From Duganella sp. SG902 (GTDB lineage: Bacteria > Pseudomonadota > Gammaproteobacteria > Burkholderiales > Burkholderiaceae_D), in contig NZ_JABMJK010000005.1 of assembly GCF_013376005.1 (NCBI RefSeq), forward strand, positions 433,428 to 497,427: a DNA stretch of 64,000 bases. The letters run 5' to 3'. The notes below the pieces were generated by a model, which worked only from the letters and a program-made list of their open reading frames with translations, was not told the origin of the DNA and made no database searches. The translations under genes were made by a program, and so were the position numbers. Shown here piece by piece: positions 19,972 through 29,306 of this stretch; the stretch's first letter is position 1, and every line of letters starts with the position of its first letter.

Positions 19972-20013
19972 CGCGCCTGGCCGGCGACTTGCGCAACGGC
20001 CGTTTTCGATGGA

Positions 20014-20033
20014 TACTGTGTTTATTTACAGTA
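20014..20033 (+). promoter_or_regulatory. LexA (SOS) box upstream of dinB
   Basis: TACTGTGTTTATTTACAGTA is a palindrome fitting CTGT-N8-ACAG, the proteobacterial LexA consensus, centred ~23 bp before the dinB ATG and overlapping a TATTAT -10 hexamer (20032-20037). Binding would block the promoter, so dinB should be SOS-inducible. Confidence 0.88.
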
Positions 20034-20046
20034 TTATTTCCGCACC

Positions 20047-21195
20047 ATGGCTGACGCCGACCGCCGCATTGCCCATATCGACATGGATGCTTTTTTCGCA
20101 TCGGTCGAGCTGCTGCGCTATCCGCAATTGCGCGGCCAGCCGGTGGTCATCGGCGGGCGCGGCTATGAACCCGAGCGGCGCGCCGACGGCACGCTGGTGT
20201 TCAAGCGCCTGCGCGATTACGTCGGCCGCGGCGTGATCACCACGGCCACCTACGAGGCGCGCGCGTTCGGCGTCGGCTCGGCGATGGGCATGATGAAGGC
20301 GGCCAAGCTGGCGCCGGACGCCATCCTGCTGCCGGCCACCTTCGACGCCTACCGGCACTACTCGCGCCTGTTCAAGCAGGCGGTGGCCAGCATCGCGCCC
20401 GATATCGAGGATCGCGGCATCGATGAGATCTTTGTCGACCTGACCCATGTGGAGGGCGAGACGCGCGAGCTGGCCGCGCGCATCAAGCAGGCGGTGTTCG
20501 ATGCCACCGGACTGACCTGTTCGATCGGCGTCACCCCCAACAAGCTGCTGTCGAAGATCTGCTCGGACCTGGAAAAGCCCAACGGCCTCACCGTGCTGGG
20601 GTTCGAGGACATCCCGGCGCGCATCTGGCCGCTCAACGTGCGCAAGGTCAACGGCATCGGCCCGAAGGCCACCGCCAAGCTGGCCTCGCTGGGCATCGAG
20701 ACCATCGGCCAGCTGGCCCACACCGACGCCGGCCTGCTGCAGGATTACTTCGGCGCGCACTACGCGGCATGGCTGGCGCGCGCCGCGCGCGGCATCGACG
20801 AGCGCGGCATTTCCACCAGCCGCGAGAGCAAGTCGATCTCGCGCGAGACCACCTTCGAGCGCGACCTGCACGCGCGCCAGGACCGCGAGACCCTGTCCGG
20901 CATCCTGACCACGCTGTGCGCGCGGCTGGCGGACGACCTCAAGCGCAAGGGCTACGTCAGCCGCACCATCAGCATCAAGCTGCGCTATGACGATTTCCAG
21001 ATCGTCAGCCGCAACGTCACCCTGCCGCTGCCGGTGGCCGGCGCCGACGCCATCCTGCAGGCCGCGCGCGAATGTCTGAAGCGGGTGCCGCTGCAACGCA
21101 AGCTGCGCCTGCTCGGCGTGCGCGCCAGCACGTTGGAACCGCCCGGCGCCATGGTGCGGACGCCACAACCGGTGCAAGGCGAGCTGTTTGCCTGA
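20047..21195 (+). CDS. dinB: DNA polymerase IV (Y-family translesion polymerase)
   Basis: 382-aa Y-family polymerase that copies past damaged bases. Catalytic acidic residues are in HIDMDAFFASVE (Asp12) and GIDEIFVD (Asp126, Glu127); the Y-family CSIGVTPNKLLSK segment, the helix-hairpin-helix KVNGIGPKATAKLASLGI and the little-finger domain follow. The C-terminus VQGELFA fits the beta-clamp-binding pattern QxxLF. Compared with E. coli DinB there is an insertion of roughly 15-20 residues between VVIGG and TATYEARAFGV. The LexA box just upstream agrees with SOS control. Confidence 0.95.
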   Translation: MADADRRIAHIDMDAFFASVELLRYPQLRGQPVVIGGRGYEPERRADGTLVFKRLRDYVGRGVITTATYEARAFGVGSAMGMMKAAKLAPDAILLPATFDAYRHYSRLFKQAVASIAPDIEDRGIDEIFVDLTHVEGETRELAARIKQAVFDATGLTCSIGVTPNKLLSKICSDLEKPNGLTVLGFEDIPARIWPLNVRKVNGIGPKATAKLASLGIETIGQLAHTDAGLLQDYFGAHYAAWLARAARGIDERGISTSRESKSISRETTFERDLHARQDRETLSGILTTLCARLADDLKRKGYVSRTISIKLRYDDFQIVSRNVTLPLPVAGADAILQAARECLKRVPLQRKLRLLGVRASTLEPPGAMVRTPQPVQGELFA

Positions 21196-21267
21196 GCCCG
21201 GCGCGGCGCCAGCGTGTAAAATGGCGCTCCTTTTGCTTTTACTTCTGAAACAAGGCCTATCAACTTT

Positions 21268-22164
21268 ATGTGGTTCAAGAATCTACAGATTTACCGTCTG
21301 CCGGCCCCTTGGGCCTACACCCCCGAACAACTGGAACAGGCGCTGGCCAGCCAGGCCTTCACCCCGGCCAGCAGCAATGAGTTGCTGCGCCAGGGCTGGG
21401 ACAAGCCGCGTCCGAATGGCGGCCTGGTGCACGTGGTCAACAAGCAGATGCTGATCCTGCTGGGCACCGAGAAAAAACTGCTGCCCAACACCGTGATCAA
21501 CCAGGTGGCCAAGGCGCGCGCGGCCGAGATGGAAGAGGCCCAGGGCTTCGCGCCCGGCAAGAAAGCCATGAAAGAATTGAAAGAACGCGTGGCCGATGAA
21601 CTGCTGCCGCGCGCGTTCTCGATCCGCAGCAATGTCTGGACCTGGATCGACCCGGTCAACGGCTGGCTGGTGGTGGACGCCGCCAGCCCGGCCAAGGCCG
21701 ACGAAGTCATCAAGCTGCTGCTGAAGGCGGTCGACCGCATGCCGCTGGAAAGCCTGCGCGTGCAGCGCTCGCCGGTGGGGGTGATGACCGAGTGGCTGCA
21801 AACCGACGAGGCGCCGGCCGGCTTCACGGTGGACATGGACACCGAGCTGCGCGCCACCGGCGAGAGCAAGGCCGCGGTGCGCTACGTCAAACACTCGCTG
21901 GATCCGGAAGAGGTGCGCCGCCACATCGCCGCCGGCAAGCAGTGCACCCGTCTGGCCATGACCTGGGAAAGCAAGATTTCCTTCGTGCTCACCGAGCAGC
22001 TGGCGATCAAGGGTGTCAAGCCGCTGGACGTGCTGGATGAAAAGGATGCCGGCGTGCGCAACGACGACGAGCGCTTCGACGGCGACTTCATGCTGATGAC
22101 CGGCGAACTGTCCAAGCTGATGGCCGACGTGGTGGAGGCGCTGGGCGGCGAAGCCAAGGCCTGA
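21268..22164 (+). CDS. rdgC: Recombination-associated protein RdgC
   Basis: 298-aa protein with the RdgC opening [11 protein letters not shown] and family segments [50 protein letters not shown] and [18 protein letters not shown]. RdgC is a ring-forming, nucleoid-associated DNA-binding protein that limits RecA activity. Its place right behind the SOS polymerase gene groups two recombination/repair genes, though a separate -10-like TAAAAT (21217-21222) suggests its own promoter. It ends at a strong terminator. Confidence 0.96.
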   Translation: MWFKNLQIYRLPAPWAYTPEQLEQALASQAFTPASSNELLRQGWDKPRPNGGLVHVVNKQMLILLGTEKKLLPNTVINQVAKARAAEMEEAQGFAPGKKAMKELKERVADELLPRAFSIRSNVWTWIDPVNGWLVVDAASPAKADEVIKLLLKAVDRMPLESLRVQRSPVGVMTEWLQTDEAPAGFTVDMDTELRATGESKAAVRYVKHSLDPEEVRRHIAAGKQCTRLAMTWESKISFVLTEQLAIKGVKPLDVLDEKDAGVRNDDERFDGDFMLMTGELSKLMADVVEALGGEAKA

Positions 22165-22190
22165 TCCCCGCGTCCTTGCCGTTCAATTAA

Positions 22191-22226
22191 AAATGCCGCG
22201 AAGTCGTTGATTTCGCGGCATTTTCT
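22191..22226 (+). terminator. Intrinsic terminator after rdgC
   Basis: Perfect 12-bp stem AAATGCCGCGAA / TTCGCGGCATTT with a 9-nt loop, continuing into TTTTCTTT. Confidence 0.9.
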
Positions 22227-22284
22227 TTGTGGCGCGCCGCAAGAAAATTCGCTATTGCCATGTGGAAATTAAGTCAATCTCTGC

Positions 22285-22290
22285 TATAGT
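22285..22290 (+). promoter_or_regulatory. Probable -10 element of the giant repeat-protein gene
   Basis: TATAGT lies 30 bp before the ATG at 22320, with an AGAGGAAT ribosome site between. The best -35 at 17-bp spacing (GTGGAA) is weak. Confidence 0.45.
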
Positions 22291-22319
22291 GAAAAGTCTT
22301 AGCAAAAGAGGAATTTTCT

Positions 22320-25300
22320 ATGAGCGGGCCGATCGGATTGAGCACCCAGGACATCGCCAACTTGCCGGTGTCGGCCATCGCCGCGTGGACCGCCGCGGAC
22401 ATCCTGGACTTGACCGACGAGCAGGTGATGGCGTTGCGCCCGGTCCAGGTGGCCGCGTTCACCAGCCTGCAGCTGGCCGCGCTGGCGCCGTCCAACATGG
22501 CGGTGATGACCACCCAGGACGTGGCCGCGCTCAAGCCGGCCGTGCTGAACGCTGCCGGCGCCGCCTCGCCGGCGCTGATGGGCGCGCTCTCCGACGACCA
22601 GATCGCCGCGCTGACCACGGCGCAGGTGGCCGCGCTGGGCACCAAGGCCTTCATGAGCATGCGGCCCGGCTTCATCGCCGCGATGGAAACCGCCGACGTC
22701 GCCGCGCTGAGCGCCGCCAACATCGGCGCGCTGGACGTGTCCGACATCGCCGTCATGCTGAGCGGGCAGTTCGCCGCGCTGGGCAGCCGCCAGATCGCGG
22801 CGTTCTCCACCGACGACATCCAGGCCATCGCCGACGACGGCTTCGCCGCGCTGAGCACGCAGGTGATCGCCGGCCTGGCCAGCAAACAGGTGGCGGCCCT
22901 GACCCAGGGCCAGGTGATCGCGCTGACCACGCGCCAGGCCGGCGCCCTGGGCTCGGCGCAACTGGCCGCGCTCAACGACGCCAACCTGGCCGTGCTGGAA
23001 GCGGAAGACATCGGCGCGCTGAAAACCGCCGCCATCGCCGGCTGGTCGACGCGCCAGCTGTCGATGCTGAGCGCCGACCAGCTGGCCGGCTTCACCACCG
23101 CGCAGATCGCCGCGCTCAACACGCGGCAGGTGGCGGCCCTCAACAGCGACGCCCTGATCCTGTTGCCGACCGCCGACATCGCCGCGCTCGGCACGGACGC
23201 CATCGCGCGCCTGAGCACGGACGTGCTGTCGCAGCTTGACACCGACCAGATCCGCGCGCTGACCACGCAGCAAATCGTCGCCATGAGCAGCGCCCAGTTC
23301 GCCGGGCTGACGGCAGACCAGATCGCCAACCTGCGCGCCGCGCAGCTGGGCGCGCTGGGCTCGCGCCAGATCGCCGGCCTGTCGTCGGACGACATCCTGG
23401 CGCTGGACGGCGGCGACCTGCCCTACCTGGGCACCAGCGCCATCGCCGCGCTCAGCACCGCCCAGTTCAGCGCGCTGGGCGGCGCCGATCACAGCGCCAT
23501 CGCCACCCTCACCACGGCGCAGATCGCCGCCCTGCGTCCGGCCACGCTGGCCACGCTGAGCGCCGAGCAGGCGGCGGCGCTGACCACGCGCCAGGCCGCC
23601 GCGCTGAGCAGCGGCCAGGTGGCGGTGCTGTCCACCGCCGCCTTCCAAGCGCTGCCGGCGGCCGACATCGCGGCGCTGAAGACCTACGCGATCGCCGCCT
23701 TGTCGACCCGCCAGCTGGCGGTGTTGACCAGCGAGCAGCTGGCCGCCTTCACCACCACCCAGTTCTCCGTGCTGAACAGCCGCCAGGTGGCGGCCCTGAA
23801 CAGCGACACCCTGGCCGGCCTGTCCAGCGCCGACCTGGCCGCGCTGACCACCAGCGCGGTGCCGGTGCTGAACCCGCAACTGCTGTGGGCCTTGAGCACC
23901 CAGCAACTGGCCGGTCTCGGCTCGCGCCATCTGGCGGTGATGAGCAGCGCGCAGATCAACGCGTTCACCACCACCCAGATCGCCGCGCTGAGCACGCGCC
24001 AGATCGTCGGCCTTGGCACGCTGCAAATCGGCGCGCTGGGCAGCGACGACATCGGCGCGTTGGGCAGCGCGGCCATGCGCGCGCTCAGCACCAGCGCCGT
24101 CAACGCGCTGAGCTCGGCGCAGCTGTCGGTGCTGGGCGAGGCCGGCGGCGGCCACCTGTTCGGCGTGCTGACCACCGCGCAGATCGCCGCGCTGCGCACC
24201 AACGCGTTGGCCGGCATCACCTCCGACCAGATCGTCGCCCTGAACACCGCGCAGGCGGCCACCCTGAGCAGCGCCCAGGCCGCCGCCATCGGCCAACGGC
24301 TGGTGCCGGCGCTGGAAACGGCCGACTTCGCCGCGCTGAACACCAGCGTGATCGCCAGCCTCAGTTCCGCCCAGGTGGCGTTGCTGGACGCCGGCCAGGT
24401 CGGCGCCCTGACCACCCTGCAGGCCAGCGTGTTGAGCGGCAAGCAGTTCGCCGCCCTCAACTACCCGGCCCTGATGGGCATGCAAAGCGCCGATTTCGGC
24501 GCGCTGTCCACCGGCACCATCGCCTCGATCGCCACCGACACGCTGCTGGTGCTGACCACCAGCCAGCTGGCCGGACTGGCCACGCTGCAGATGACGGCGT
24601 TCAGCGCCGGCCAGCTCAATGCCCTGACCACCGACCAGGTGGCCAGCCTGCGCTCCCAGCAGATCGGCGCGCTGACCACGCGCCAGGTCGCCAGCCTCGC
24701 CACCGACACCGTCGCCGCCATCGGCAGCGCCGGCGTGGCGGCGCTCAGCACCAGCGCGATCGCCTCCCTGAGCTCGGCCCAACTGGGCGCGTTCGACCTC
24801 GATGTGCAAGCGCTGAGCACGCGCCAGATCGCGGCGCTGCGCACCAACACCCTGGCCGGCCTGACCAGCGACGAGATGGTGGCCCTGAGCACCAGCCAGG
24901 TGGCCGCGTTCAGCAGCGACCAGGCGCGCGCGCTGCGCACCGAGGCGCTGGCCGCCATGGAGGCGGTCGACTTCGCCGCGCTGCGCACCGCCGCCATCGC
25001 CGCGCTGAGCACGCAGCAAATCGCCGTCCTGACCAGCGACCAGCTGGCCGCCATGACGCCGGCGCAATTCCTCGCCCTCAACACGCGCCAGGTCGGCGCG
25101 CTGCCGAGCGACGCCATCGCCGGCTACTACAGCGACAGCCTGGCCGCGCTGGGACCGGCGTTTCTCGCCACCCTGTCGGCCGACATGATCGCCGCCCTCA
25201 ATTCGGACCAGCTCAACAGCCTGAGCTCGCAACAATTCGCCGTCTTCAGCAGCAAGCAGTTGCTGGCGCTGAGCCCGGAGCAAGTGGCGACGCTGGGCAC

Positions 25301-28300
25301 GCGCCAGATCGTCGGCCTCGGCACGCGCGGCCTGCCCGGCCTGGGCGGCGACGACATCGCCGCCATCGGCAGCGACGGCATGCGCGCGCTCGGCACGGCG
25401 ATGCTGCTGGCGCTGAGCACGGCGCAACTGGCGGCGCTGGGCGGCGACCCGGCCGGCAACCTGTTCGGCGCGCTCACCACCACCCAGTTCAGCGCGCTGG
25501 GCACGCGCCAGATCGGCGCGCTCACCACCGACCAGATCGTCGCGCTGAGCACGTCCCAGGCGGCCGTGCTGAGCGGCCCGCAACTGGGCGCGCTGAGCAC
25601 CAACGACATCCTGGCGCTGGAAACCGCCGACCTGGCCGCGCTGCGCACCGCCACCCTGGCGGCGCTGGGCACGCGCCAGGCCGCCGTGCTCAGCAGCGAC
25701 CAGGTGGCGGCCCTGACCAGCGTCCAGATCGCCGCGCTGACGTCGGCGCAATTCTCCGCGCTGAGCTCGGACGGCGTGCAGGGGCTGGAACTCAACGACA
25801 TTCCGGTGCTGAACACCGGCGTGATCGCCGGCTTGTCCGCGCGCGCGCTGGCGGCCTTCAGCACCGACCAGGTGGCGTCGTTGTCGACGCGGCAGGTGGC
25901 CGCGCTCACCACGGCCCAGCTGAACGCCCTGAGCACCGACCAGATGCTGAACCTGCGCTCGGCGCAGATCGCCGCGCTGAGCTCGGCGCAAGTGGGCGCC
26001 CTGTCGCTGCGCGAAATCGCCGCCATCAGCACCGACAACCTGGCCGTGCTGAAGACGGCCGCGATCGCCGCCTTGAACGCCACGCAGTTGAGCGTGCTGG
26101 GCAACGATCCCTACGGCAGCGGCGAGAGCGTCATCTGGGCCCTGACCACCGGCCAGATCGCGGCCCTGCGGACGGCCGCGCTGGCCGGCCTGCGCACGCA
26201 GCAGGCGCAGGCGCTGACGTCGGACCAGGTGGCCGCGCTGAGCAGCGCCCAGTTCGCGGCCTTGTCCAACGCCGGCGTGCGCGCGCTCGACCTGGAGGAC
26301 GTGGTGGCGCTGAAGACCAGCACCATCCGCGGCCTGACCTCCACGCAGCTGGCCAATCTGACCGCCGACCAGTTCGGCGTGCTGAGCACCGGCCAGTTCG
26401 CCGCGCTGAGCACCGCCGCGCTTGGCGGGCTGACGGCCGCGCAGGCGGTGGCCATCAGCGTCGACCAGGCGGCGGTCATGAACAGCAGCCAGCTGGGCGC
26501 GCTGTCGCTGGCCGCCATCGCCAAGCTGGAAGAGCAGGACGTGATGGCGCTGCAAACGCGCGCCGTGCTTGGCCTGAGCGCCGCGCAAATGGGCGCGCTG
26601 ACGGCGGCCCAGCTGGCGGTGCTGAGCACCGACCAGATCGCCGTGCTGGGCAGCCGCCAGATCAACGGCCTGACCGACGCCAGGATCGCCGCCTTGTCGG
26701 TCGACGACATCGCCGCGCTGAACACGCAAGCCATGGCCGGCCTGAGCACGGGCGCGCTGTCGCGCCTGTCGGCCGAGCAGTTGCAGGGCCTGGGCACGCG
26801 CCAGATCGTCAGCCTGGCCTCGCAGCAGATGGCCGCCCTGCGCGCGCCGCAAATCACCGCGTTGACCGAGGAGCAGGTGGCGGCGCTGGGCACGCGCCAG
26901 GTGGCCGGCCTGTCGCTGGCGGCCATCAGCGCGCTGGACACCGACGTGGCCGTGCTGAGCACGCAGGCGGTGGCGGTCCTGTCGGGCGCGCAGATTGGCG
27001 CGCTGGGCGTGACCACGTCCGGCGTGGCCGCCAACTTCGACCTGCTGGGAACGGCGCAGATCGCCGCCATCAACACCAGCGCGCTGCAATTCCTGACCCT
27101 CGCGCAGATCAAGGCCTTCAGCGCCGGGCAGGTGGCGGCGCTGAGCCTGAAGCAAGTCAACGCGTTGTCGCCGACCTTCCTGCACACCCTGAGCGGCACC
27201 CAACTGGCCGGCCTGGCCACGGCGGCGGTGGCGGCGCTGAGCACCCTGCAGTTGAGCGGCCTCAGCATTGACCAATTCGGCGCGCTGACGTCGGACCAGG
27301 TGCACGCGATGACGGCGGTCCAGTTCGGCAGCCTGGCGCCGGCCAATATCGGCGCGCTCAGCGTCGACACGCTGGCGGCGGTCAGCGTGGCCGCGATCGC
27401 CGGCCTGACCTCGGACCAGATGAACGCGCTGGGCGGCAAGGGCGCCGGCATCGCGGCCCTGAGCACGGACCAGATCGCCGCGCTGGCCACCAGAGCGTTC
27501 GCCGGCCTGACCTCGGCCCAGGCGGTGGCGCTGACGGTGGAACAGGTGGCGGCGCTGAGCGGCGCGCAAATCGCCGCCCTGCCGCTGACGGTGGTCGGCG
27601 CGATGGAGGCGCAAGACATCGCCGCGTTGAAATTGTCGGCGGTGGCGGCGCTGAAAACCCAGCAGCTGCTGGCGCTGAAAGGCAGCCAGATCGCCGCCCT
27701 GAGCGCCGAGCAGGTGGGCGTGATGGGCAGCGCGCAGCTGGCCGCGCTGTCGGCCGCGCAAGTGGCCTACCTCGACCTCGAGGACGTGGCCTCGATCAGC
27801 CCGACGCTGTTGAACGCGGCCGCGCGCGACGGCAACCTGCTGGCGGCCATGAACGCGGCGCAGCTGCAGGCGCTGAGCGAGGCGCAATATGCCGCGCTCA
27901 ACCCGGCCGCCATCGCCCGTCTGCGGCCGGCCTCGCTGGCGGCGGTGGAGGCGGTCGACATCGCCGTGCTCGGCACCAGCGTGATCCGTTCCCTGAGCGA
28001 CGAACAACTGCTGGCGCTGACCGTGCCGCAGGTGCAGGCGCTGACCCTGTCGCAGATGGCCGCGCTCAAGCCGAGCGACAGCGCCAACCAATTCACGGCG
28101 GCGCAAATGGCGGCCTTCTCCGGCGCGCAGCTGGCGGCGCTGAGCACCGCCATGATTGCCGACCTGGGCCAGGCCAACCTGAAAGCCATCGAAGTGGCGG
28201 ACATCGCCAGCCTGGGCACGCAGCAAATCCGCGCGCTGTCGGCGTTCCAGATGAGCGCCTTCAGCAACGCCCAGCTGGCGCAGCTGACCACCACCCAGAC

Positions 28301-29138
28301 CCATGTGATGACCTCCGCGCAATACCATGCGCTGTCGGCCGCGCAGCAAGCCGCGTTCAGCGCCGATCAGAAGGCGGCCATGCCGTTCGTCACCCCGCTG
28401 GTGCTGGACCTCGATGGCAACGGCGTGCGCACGCTGGGCCTGGACGCCGGGGTGCAATTCGACCTGGCGGCCAGCGGCGCGTGGCGCGCCACCGGCTGGG
28501 TGGGTTCGGGCGACGGCCTGCTGGCGCTGGATCGCGATGGAGACGGCGTCATCAACGACGGCCGCGAACTGTTCGGCTCGGCGACGCGGCTGGCCGACGG
28601 GCGCACCGCCAGCAACGGCTACGAGGCGCTGGCCGCCTTGGACGGCAATGCCGACGGCAGGATCGATGCGCAAGACGCCTTGTATGGCGAGCTGCGCGTG
28701 TGGGTCGACGCCGACGCGGACGGCGTCAGCCAGGCCGGCGAGCTGAAGACGCTGGCCGACTTGCACATCGCCAGCCTCAACCTCGACGTCCAGCGTGGCG
28801 ACACGGTCGATCACGGCAACATCCTCGGCCTGACCTCGACCTACACCACCGACGATGGCCAGTCGCACGCGGCGGCTGACGTCTGGTTCGCGCAAGGCCT
28901 GAGCGGCAAGGTCAGCGGCCTGGCGCAAGCGCTGTCCAGCTTTGACAGCGAGGTGGCGACGGCGCCGTCGGCCGGCGGCCAGCTGACGCGGCACGCGGCG
29001 CGGCTGGGTGACGCCCTGCAGCACTACGCGGCGGCCACGCCGCTTGGCGACGCCGTCCACACCGAGCACGACAGCCAGCGCCTGAAAGCCCTGCAACCTG
29101 GGGCCGCCGCCCAGGGCCAGCTCGCCCTGCCACGCTAA
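22320..29138 (+). CDS. Giant octapeptide-repeat protein with C-terminal EF-hand-like calcium-binding domain
   Basis: 2272-aa protein. About residues 1-2020 consist of some 250 imperfect eight-residue units of consensus A-L-[ST]-[ST]-x-Q-[IVL]-[AG] (for example ALTTAQIA, ALSTRQVA). An acidic variant (ALETADFA, AMEAVDFA, ALDLEDVV) recurs at longer intervals, and glycine-rich inserts (GGADHSA, GEAGGGH, GGDPAGN, GNDPYGSGES) break the array about every 215-223 residues. Residues ~2024-2200 resemble the calcium-binding domain of RTX-type exoproteins, with loops DLDGNG, DRDGDGVIND, DGNADGRIDAQD and DADADGVSQAGE. The C-terminal ~70 residues hold a helix (LAQALSSFDSE) like that at the end of type I-secreted proteins. 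No N-terminal signal peptide. A secreted adhesin or scaffold is the best guess; function is unknown. AGAGGAAT precedes the ATG. Confidence 0.85.
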   Translation: MSGPIGLSTQDIANLPVSAIAAWTAADILDLTDEQVMALRPVQVAAFTSLQLAALAPSNMAVMTTQDVAALKPAVLNAAGAASPALMGALSDDQIAALTTAQVAALGTKAFMSMRPGFIAAMETADVAALSAANIGALDVSDIAVMLSGQFAALGSRQIAAFSTDDIQAIADDGFAALSTQVIAGLASKQVAALTQGQVIALTTRQAGALGSAQLAALNDANLAVLEAEDIGALKTAAIAGWSTRQLSMLSADQLAGFTTAQIAALNTRQVAALNSDALILLPTADIAALGTDAIARLSTDVLSQLDTDQIRALTTQQIVAMSSAQFAGLTADQIANLRAAQLGALGSRQIAGLSSDDILALDGGDLPYLGTSAIAALSTAQFSALGGADHSAIATLTTAQIAALRPATLATLSAEQAAALTTRQAAALSSGQVAVLSTAAFQALPAADIAALKTYAIAALSTRQLAVLTSEQLAAFTTTQFSVLNSRQVAALNSDTLAGLSSADLAALTTSAVPVLNPQLLWALSTQQLAGLGSRHLAVMSSAQINAFTTTQIAALSTRQIVGLGTLQIGALGSDDIGALGSAAMRALSTSAVNALSSAQLSVLGEAGGGHLFGVLTTAQIAALRTNALAGITSDQIVALNTAQAATLSSAQAAAIGQRLVPALETADFAALNTSVIASLSSAQVALLDAGQVGALTTLQASVLSGKQFAALNYPALMGMQSADFGALSTGTIASIATDTLLVLTTSQLAGLATLQMTAFSAGQLNALTTDQVASLRSQQIGALTTRQVASLATDTVAAIGSAGVAALSTSAIASLSSAQLGAFDLDVQALSTRQIAALRTNTLAGLTSDEMVALSTSQVAAFSSDQARALRTEALAAMEAVDFAALRTAAIAALSTQQIAVLTSDQLAAMTPAQFLALNTRQVGALPSDAIAGYYSDSLAALGPAFLATLSADMIAALNSDQLNSLSSQQFAVFSSKQLLALSPEQVATLGTRQIVGLGTRGLPGLGGDDIAAIGSDGMRALGTAMLLALSTAQLAALGGDPAGNLFGALTTTQFSALGTRQIGALTTDQIVALSTSQAAVLSGPQLGALSTNDILALETADLAALRTATLAALGTRQAAVLSSDQVAALTSVQIAALTSAQFSALSSDGVQGLELNDIPVLNTGVIAGLSARALAAFSTDQVASLSTRQVAALTTAQLNALSTDQMLNLRSAQIAALSSAQVGALSLREIAAISTDNLAVLKTAAIAALNATQLSVLGNDPYGSGESVIWALTTGQIAALRTAALAGLRTQQAQALTSDQVAALSSAQFAALSNAGVRALDLEDVVALKTSTIRGLTSTQLANLTADQFGVLSTGQFAALSTAALGGLTAAQAVAISVDQAAVMNSSQLGALSLAAIAKLEEQDVMALQTRAVLGLSAAQMGALTAAQLAVLSTDQIAVLGSRQINGLTDARIAALSVDDIAALNTQAMAGLSTGALSRLSAEQLQGLGTRQIVSLASQQMAALRAPQITALTEEQVAALGTRQVAGLSLAAISALDTDVAVLSTQAVAVLSGAQIGALGVTTSGVAANFDLLGTAQIAAINTSALQFLTLAQIKAFSAGQVAALSLKQVNALSPTFLHTLSGTQLAGLATAAVAALSTLQLSGLSIDQFGALTSDQVHAMTAVQFGSLAPANIGALSVDTLAAVSVAAIAGLTSDQMNALGGKGAGIAALSTDQIAALATRAFAGLTSAQAVALTVEQVAALSGAQIAALPLTVVGAMEAQDIAALKLSAVAALKTQQLLALKGSQIAALSAEQVGVMGSAQLAALSAAQVAYLDLEDVASISPTLLNAAARDGNLLAAMNAAQLQALSEAQYAALNPAAIARLRPASLAAVEAVDIAVLGTSVIRSLSDEQLLALTVPQVQALTLSQMAALKPSDSANQFTAAQMAAFSGAQLAALSTAMIADLGQANLKAIEVADIASLGTQQIRALSAFQMSAFSNAQLAQLTTTQTHVMTSAQYHALSAAQQAAFSADQKAAMPFVTPLVLDLDGNGVRTLGLDAGVQFDLAASGAWRATGWVGSGDGLLALDRDGDGVINDGRELFGSATRLADGRTASNGYEALAALDGNADGRIDAQDALYGELRVWVDADADGVSQAGELKTLADLHIASLNLDVQRGDTVDHGNILGLTSTYTTDDGQSHAAADVWFAQGLSGKVSGLAQALSSFDSEVATAPSAGGQLTRHAARLGDALQHYAAATPLGDAVHTEHDSQRLKALQPGAAAQGQLALPR

Positions 29139-29140
29139 AC

Positions 29141-29223
29141 TCCGGGGTCAGGTCCTCCATTTCTACACGGCCTCAACAGCTGCGCTGTTGAGGCCGTGTA
29201 GAAATGGAGGACCTGACCCCGGA
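29141..29223. repeat. Perfect 40-bp inverted repeat (long hairpin)
   Basis: Arms 29141-29180 and 29184-29223 are exact reverse complements over 40 bp with a 3-nt loop (TGC). The arm begins TCCGGGGTCAGGTCCTCC. It fills most of the gap between the two repeat-protein genes and starts 2 bp after the first stop codon. There is no T-run. It may stop transcription by sheer stem stability or be a REP-like mobile unit; GGGGTCAGGTC-type ends remind me of REP elements moved by RAYT transposases, but that is not tested. Confidence 0.9.
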
Positions 29224-29306
29224 TTTCCTTTTCCCCCGGCTAGCCGCGTGTGCGGCGGCCGGGTTCGTCCGCCGGTCCACTTCAGCGTACTAGAAAAGGA
29301 AAATCC

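Noticed and set aside
22299..29096. 2265-residue open frame on the minus strand, antisense to the giant repeat gene
   Set aside because: It mirrors the 24-bp repeat with low-complexity Arg/Gly/His/Gln composition, has no ribosome site, and arises from strong GC codon bias.
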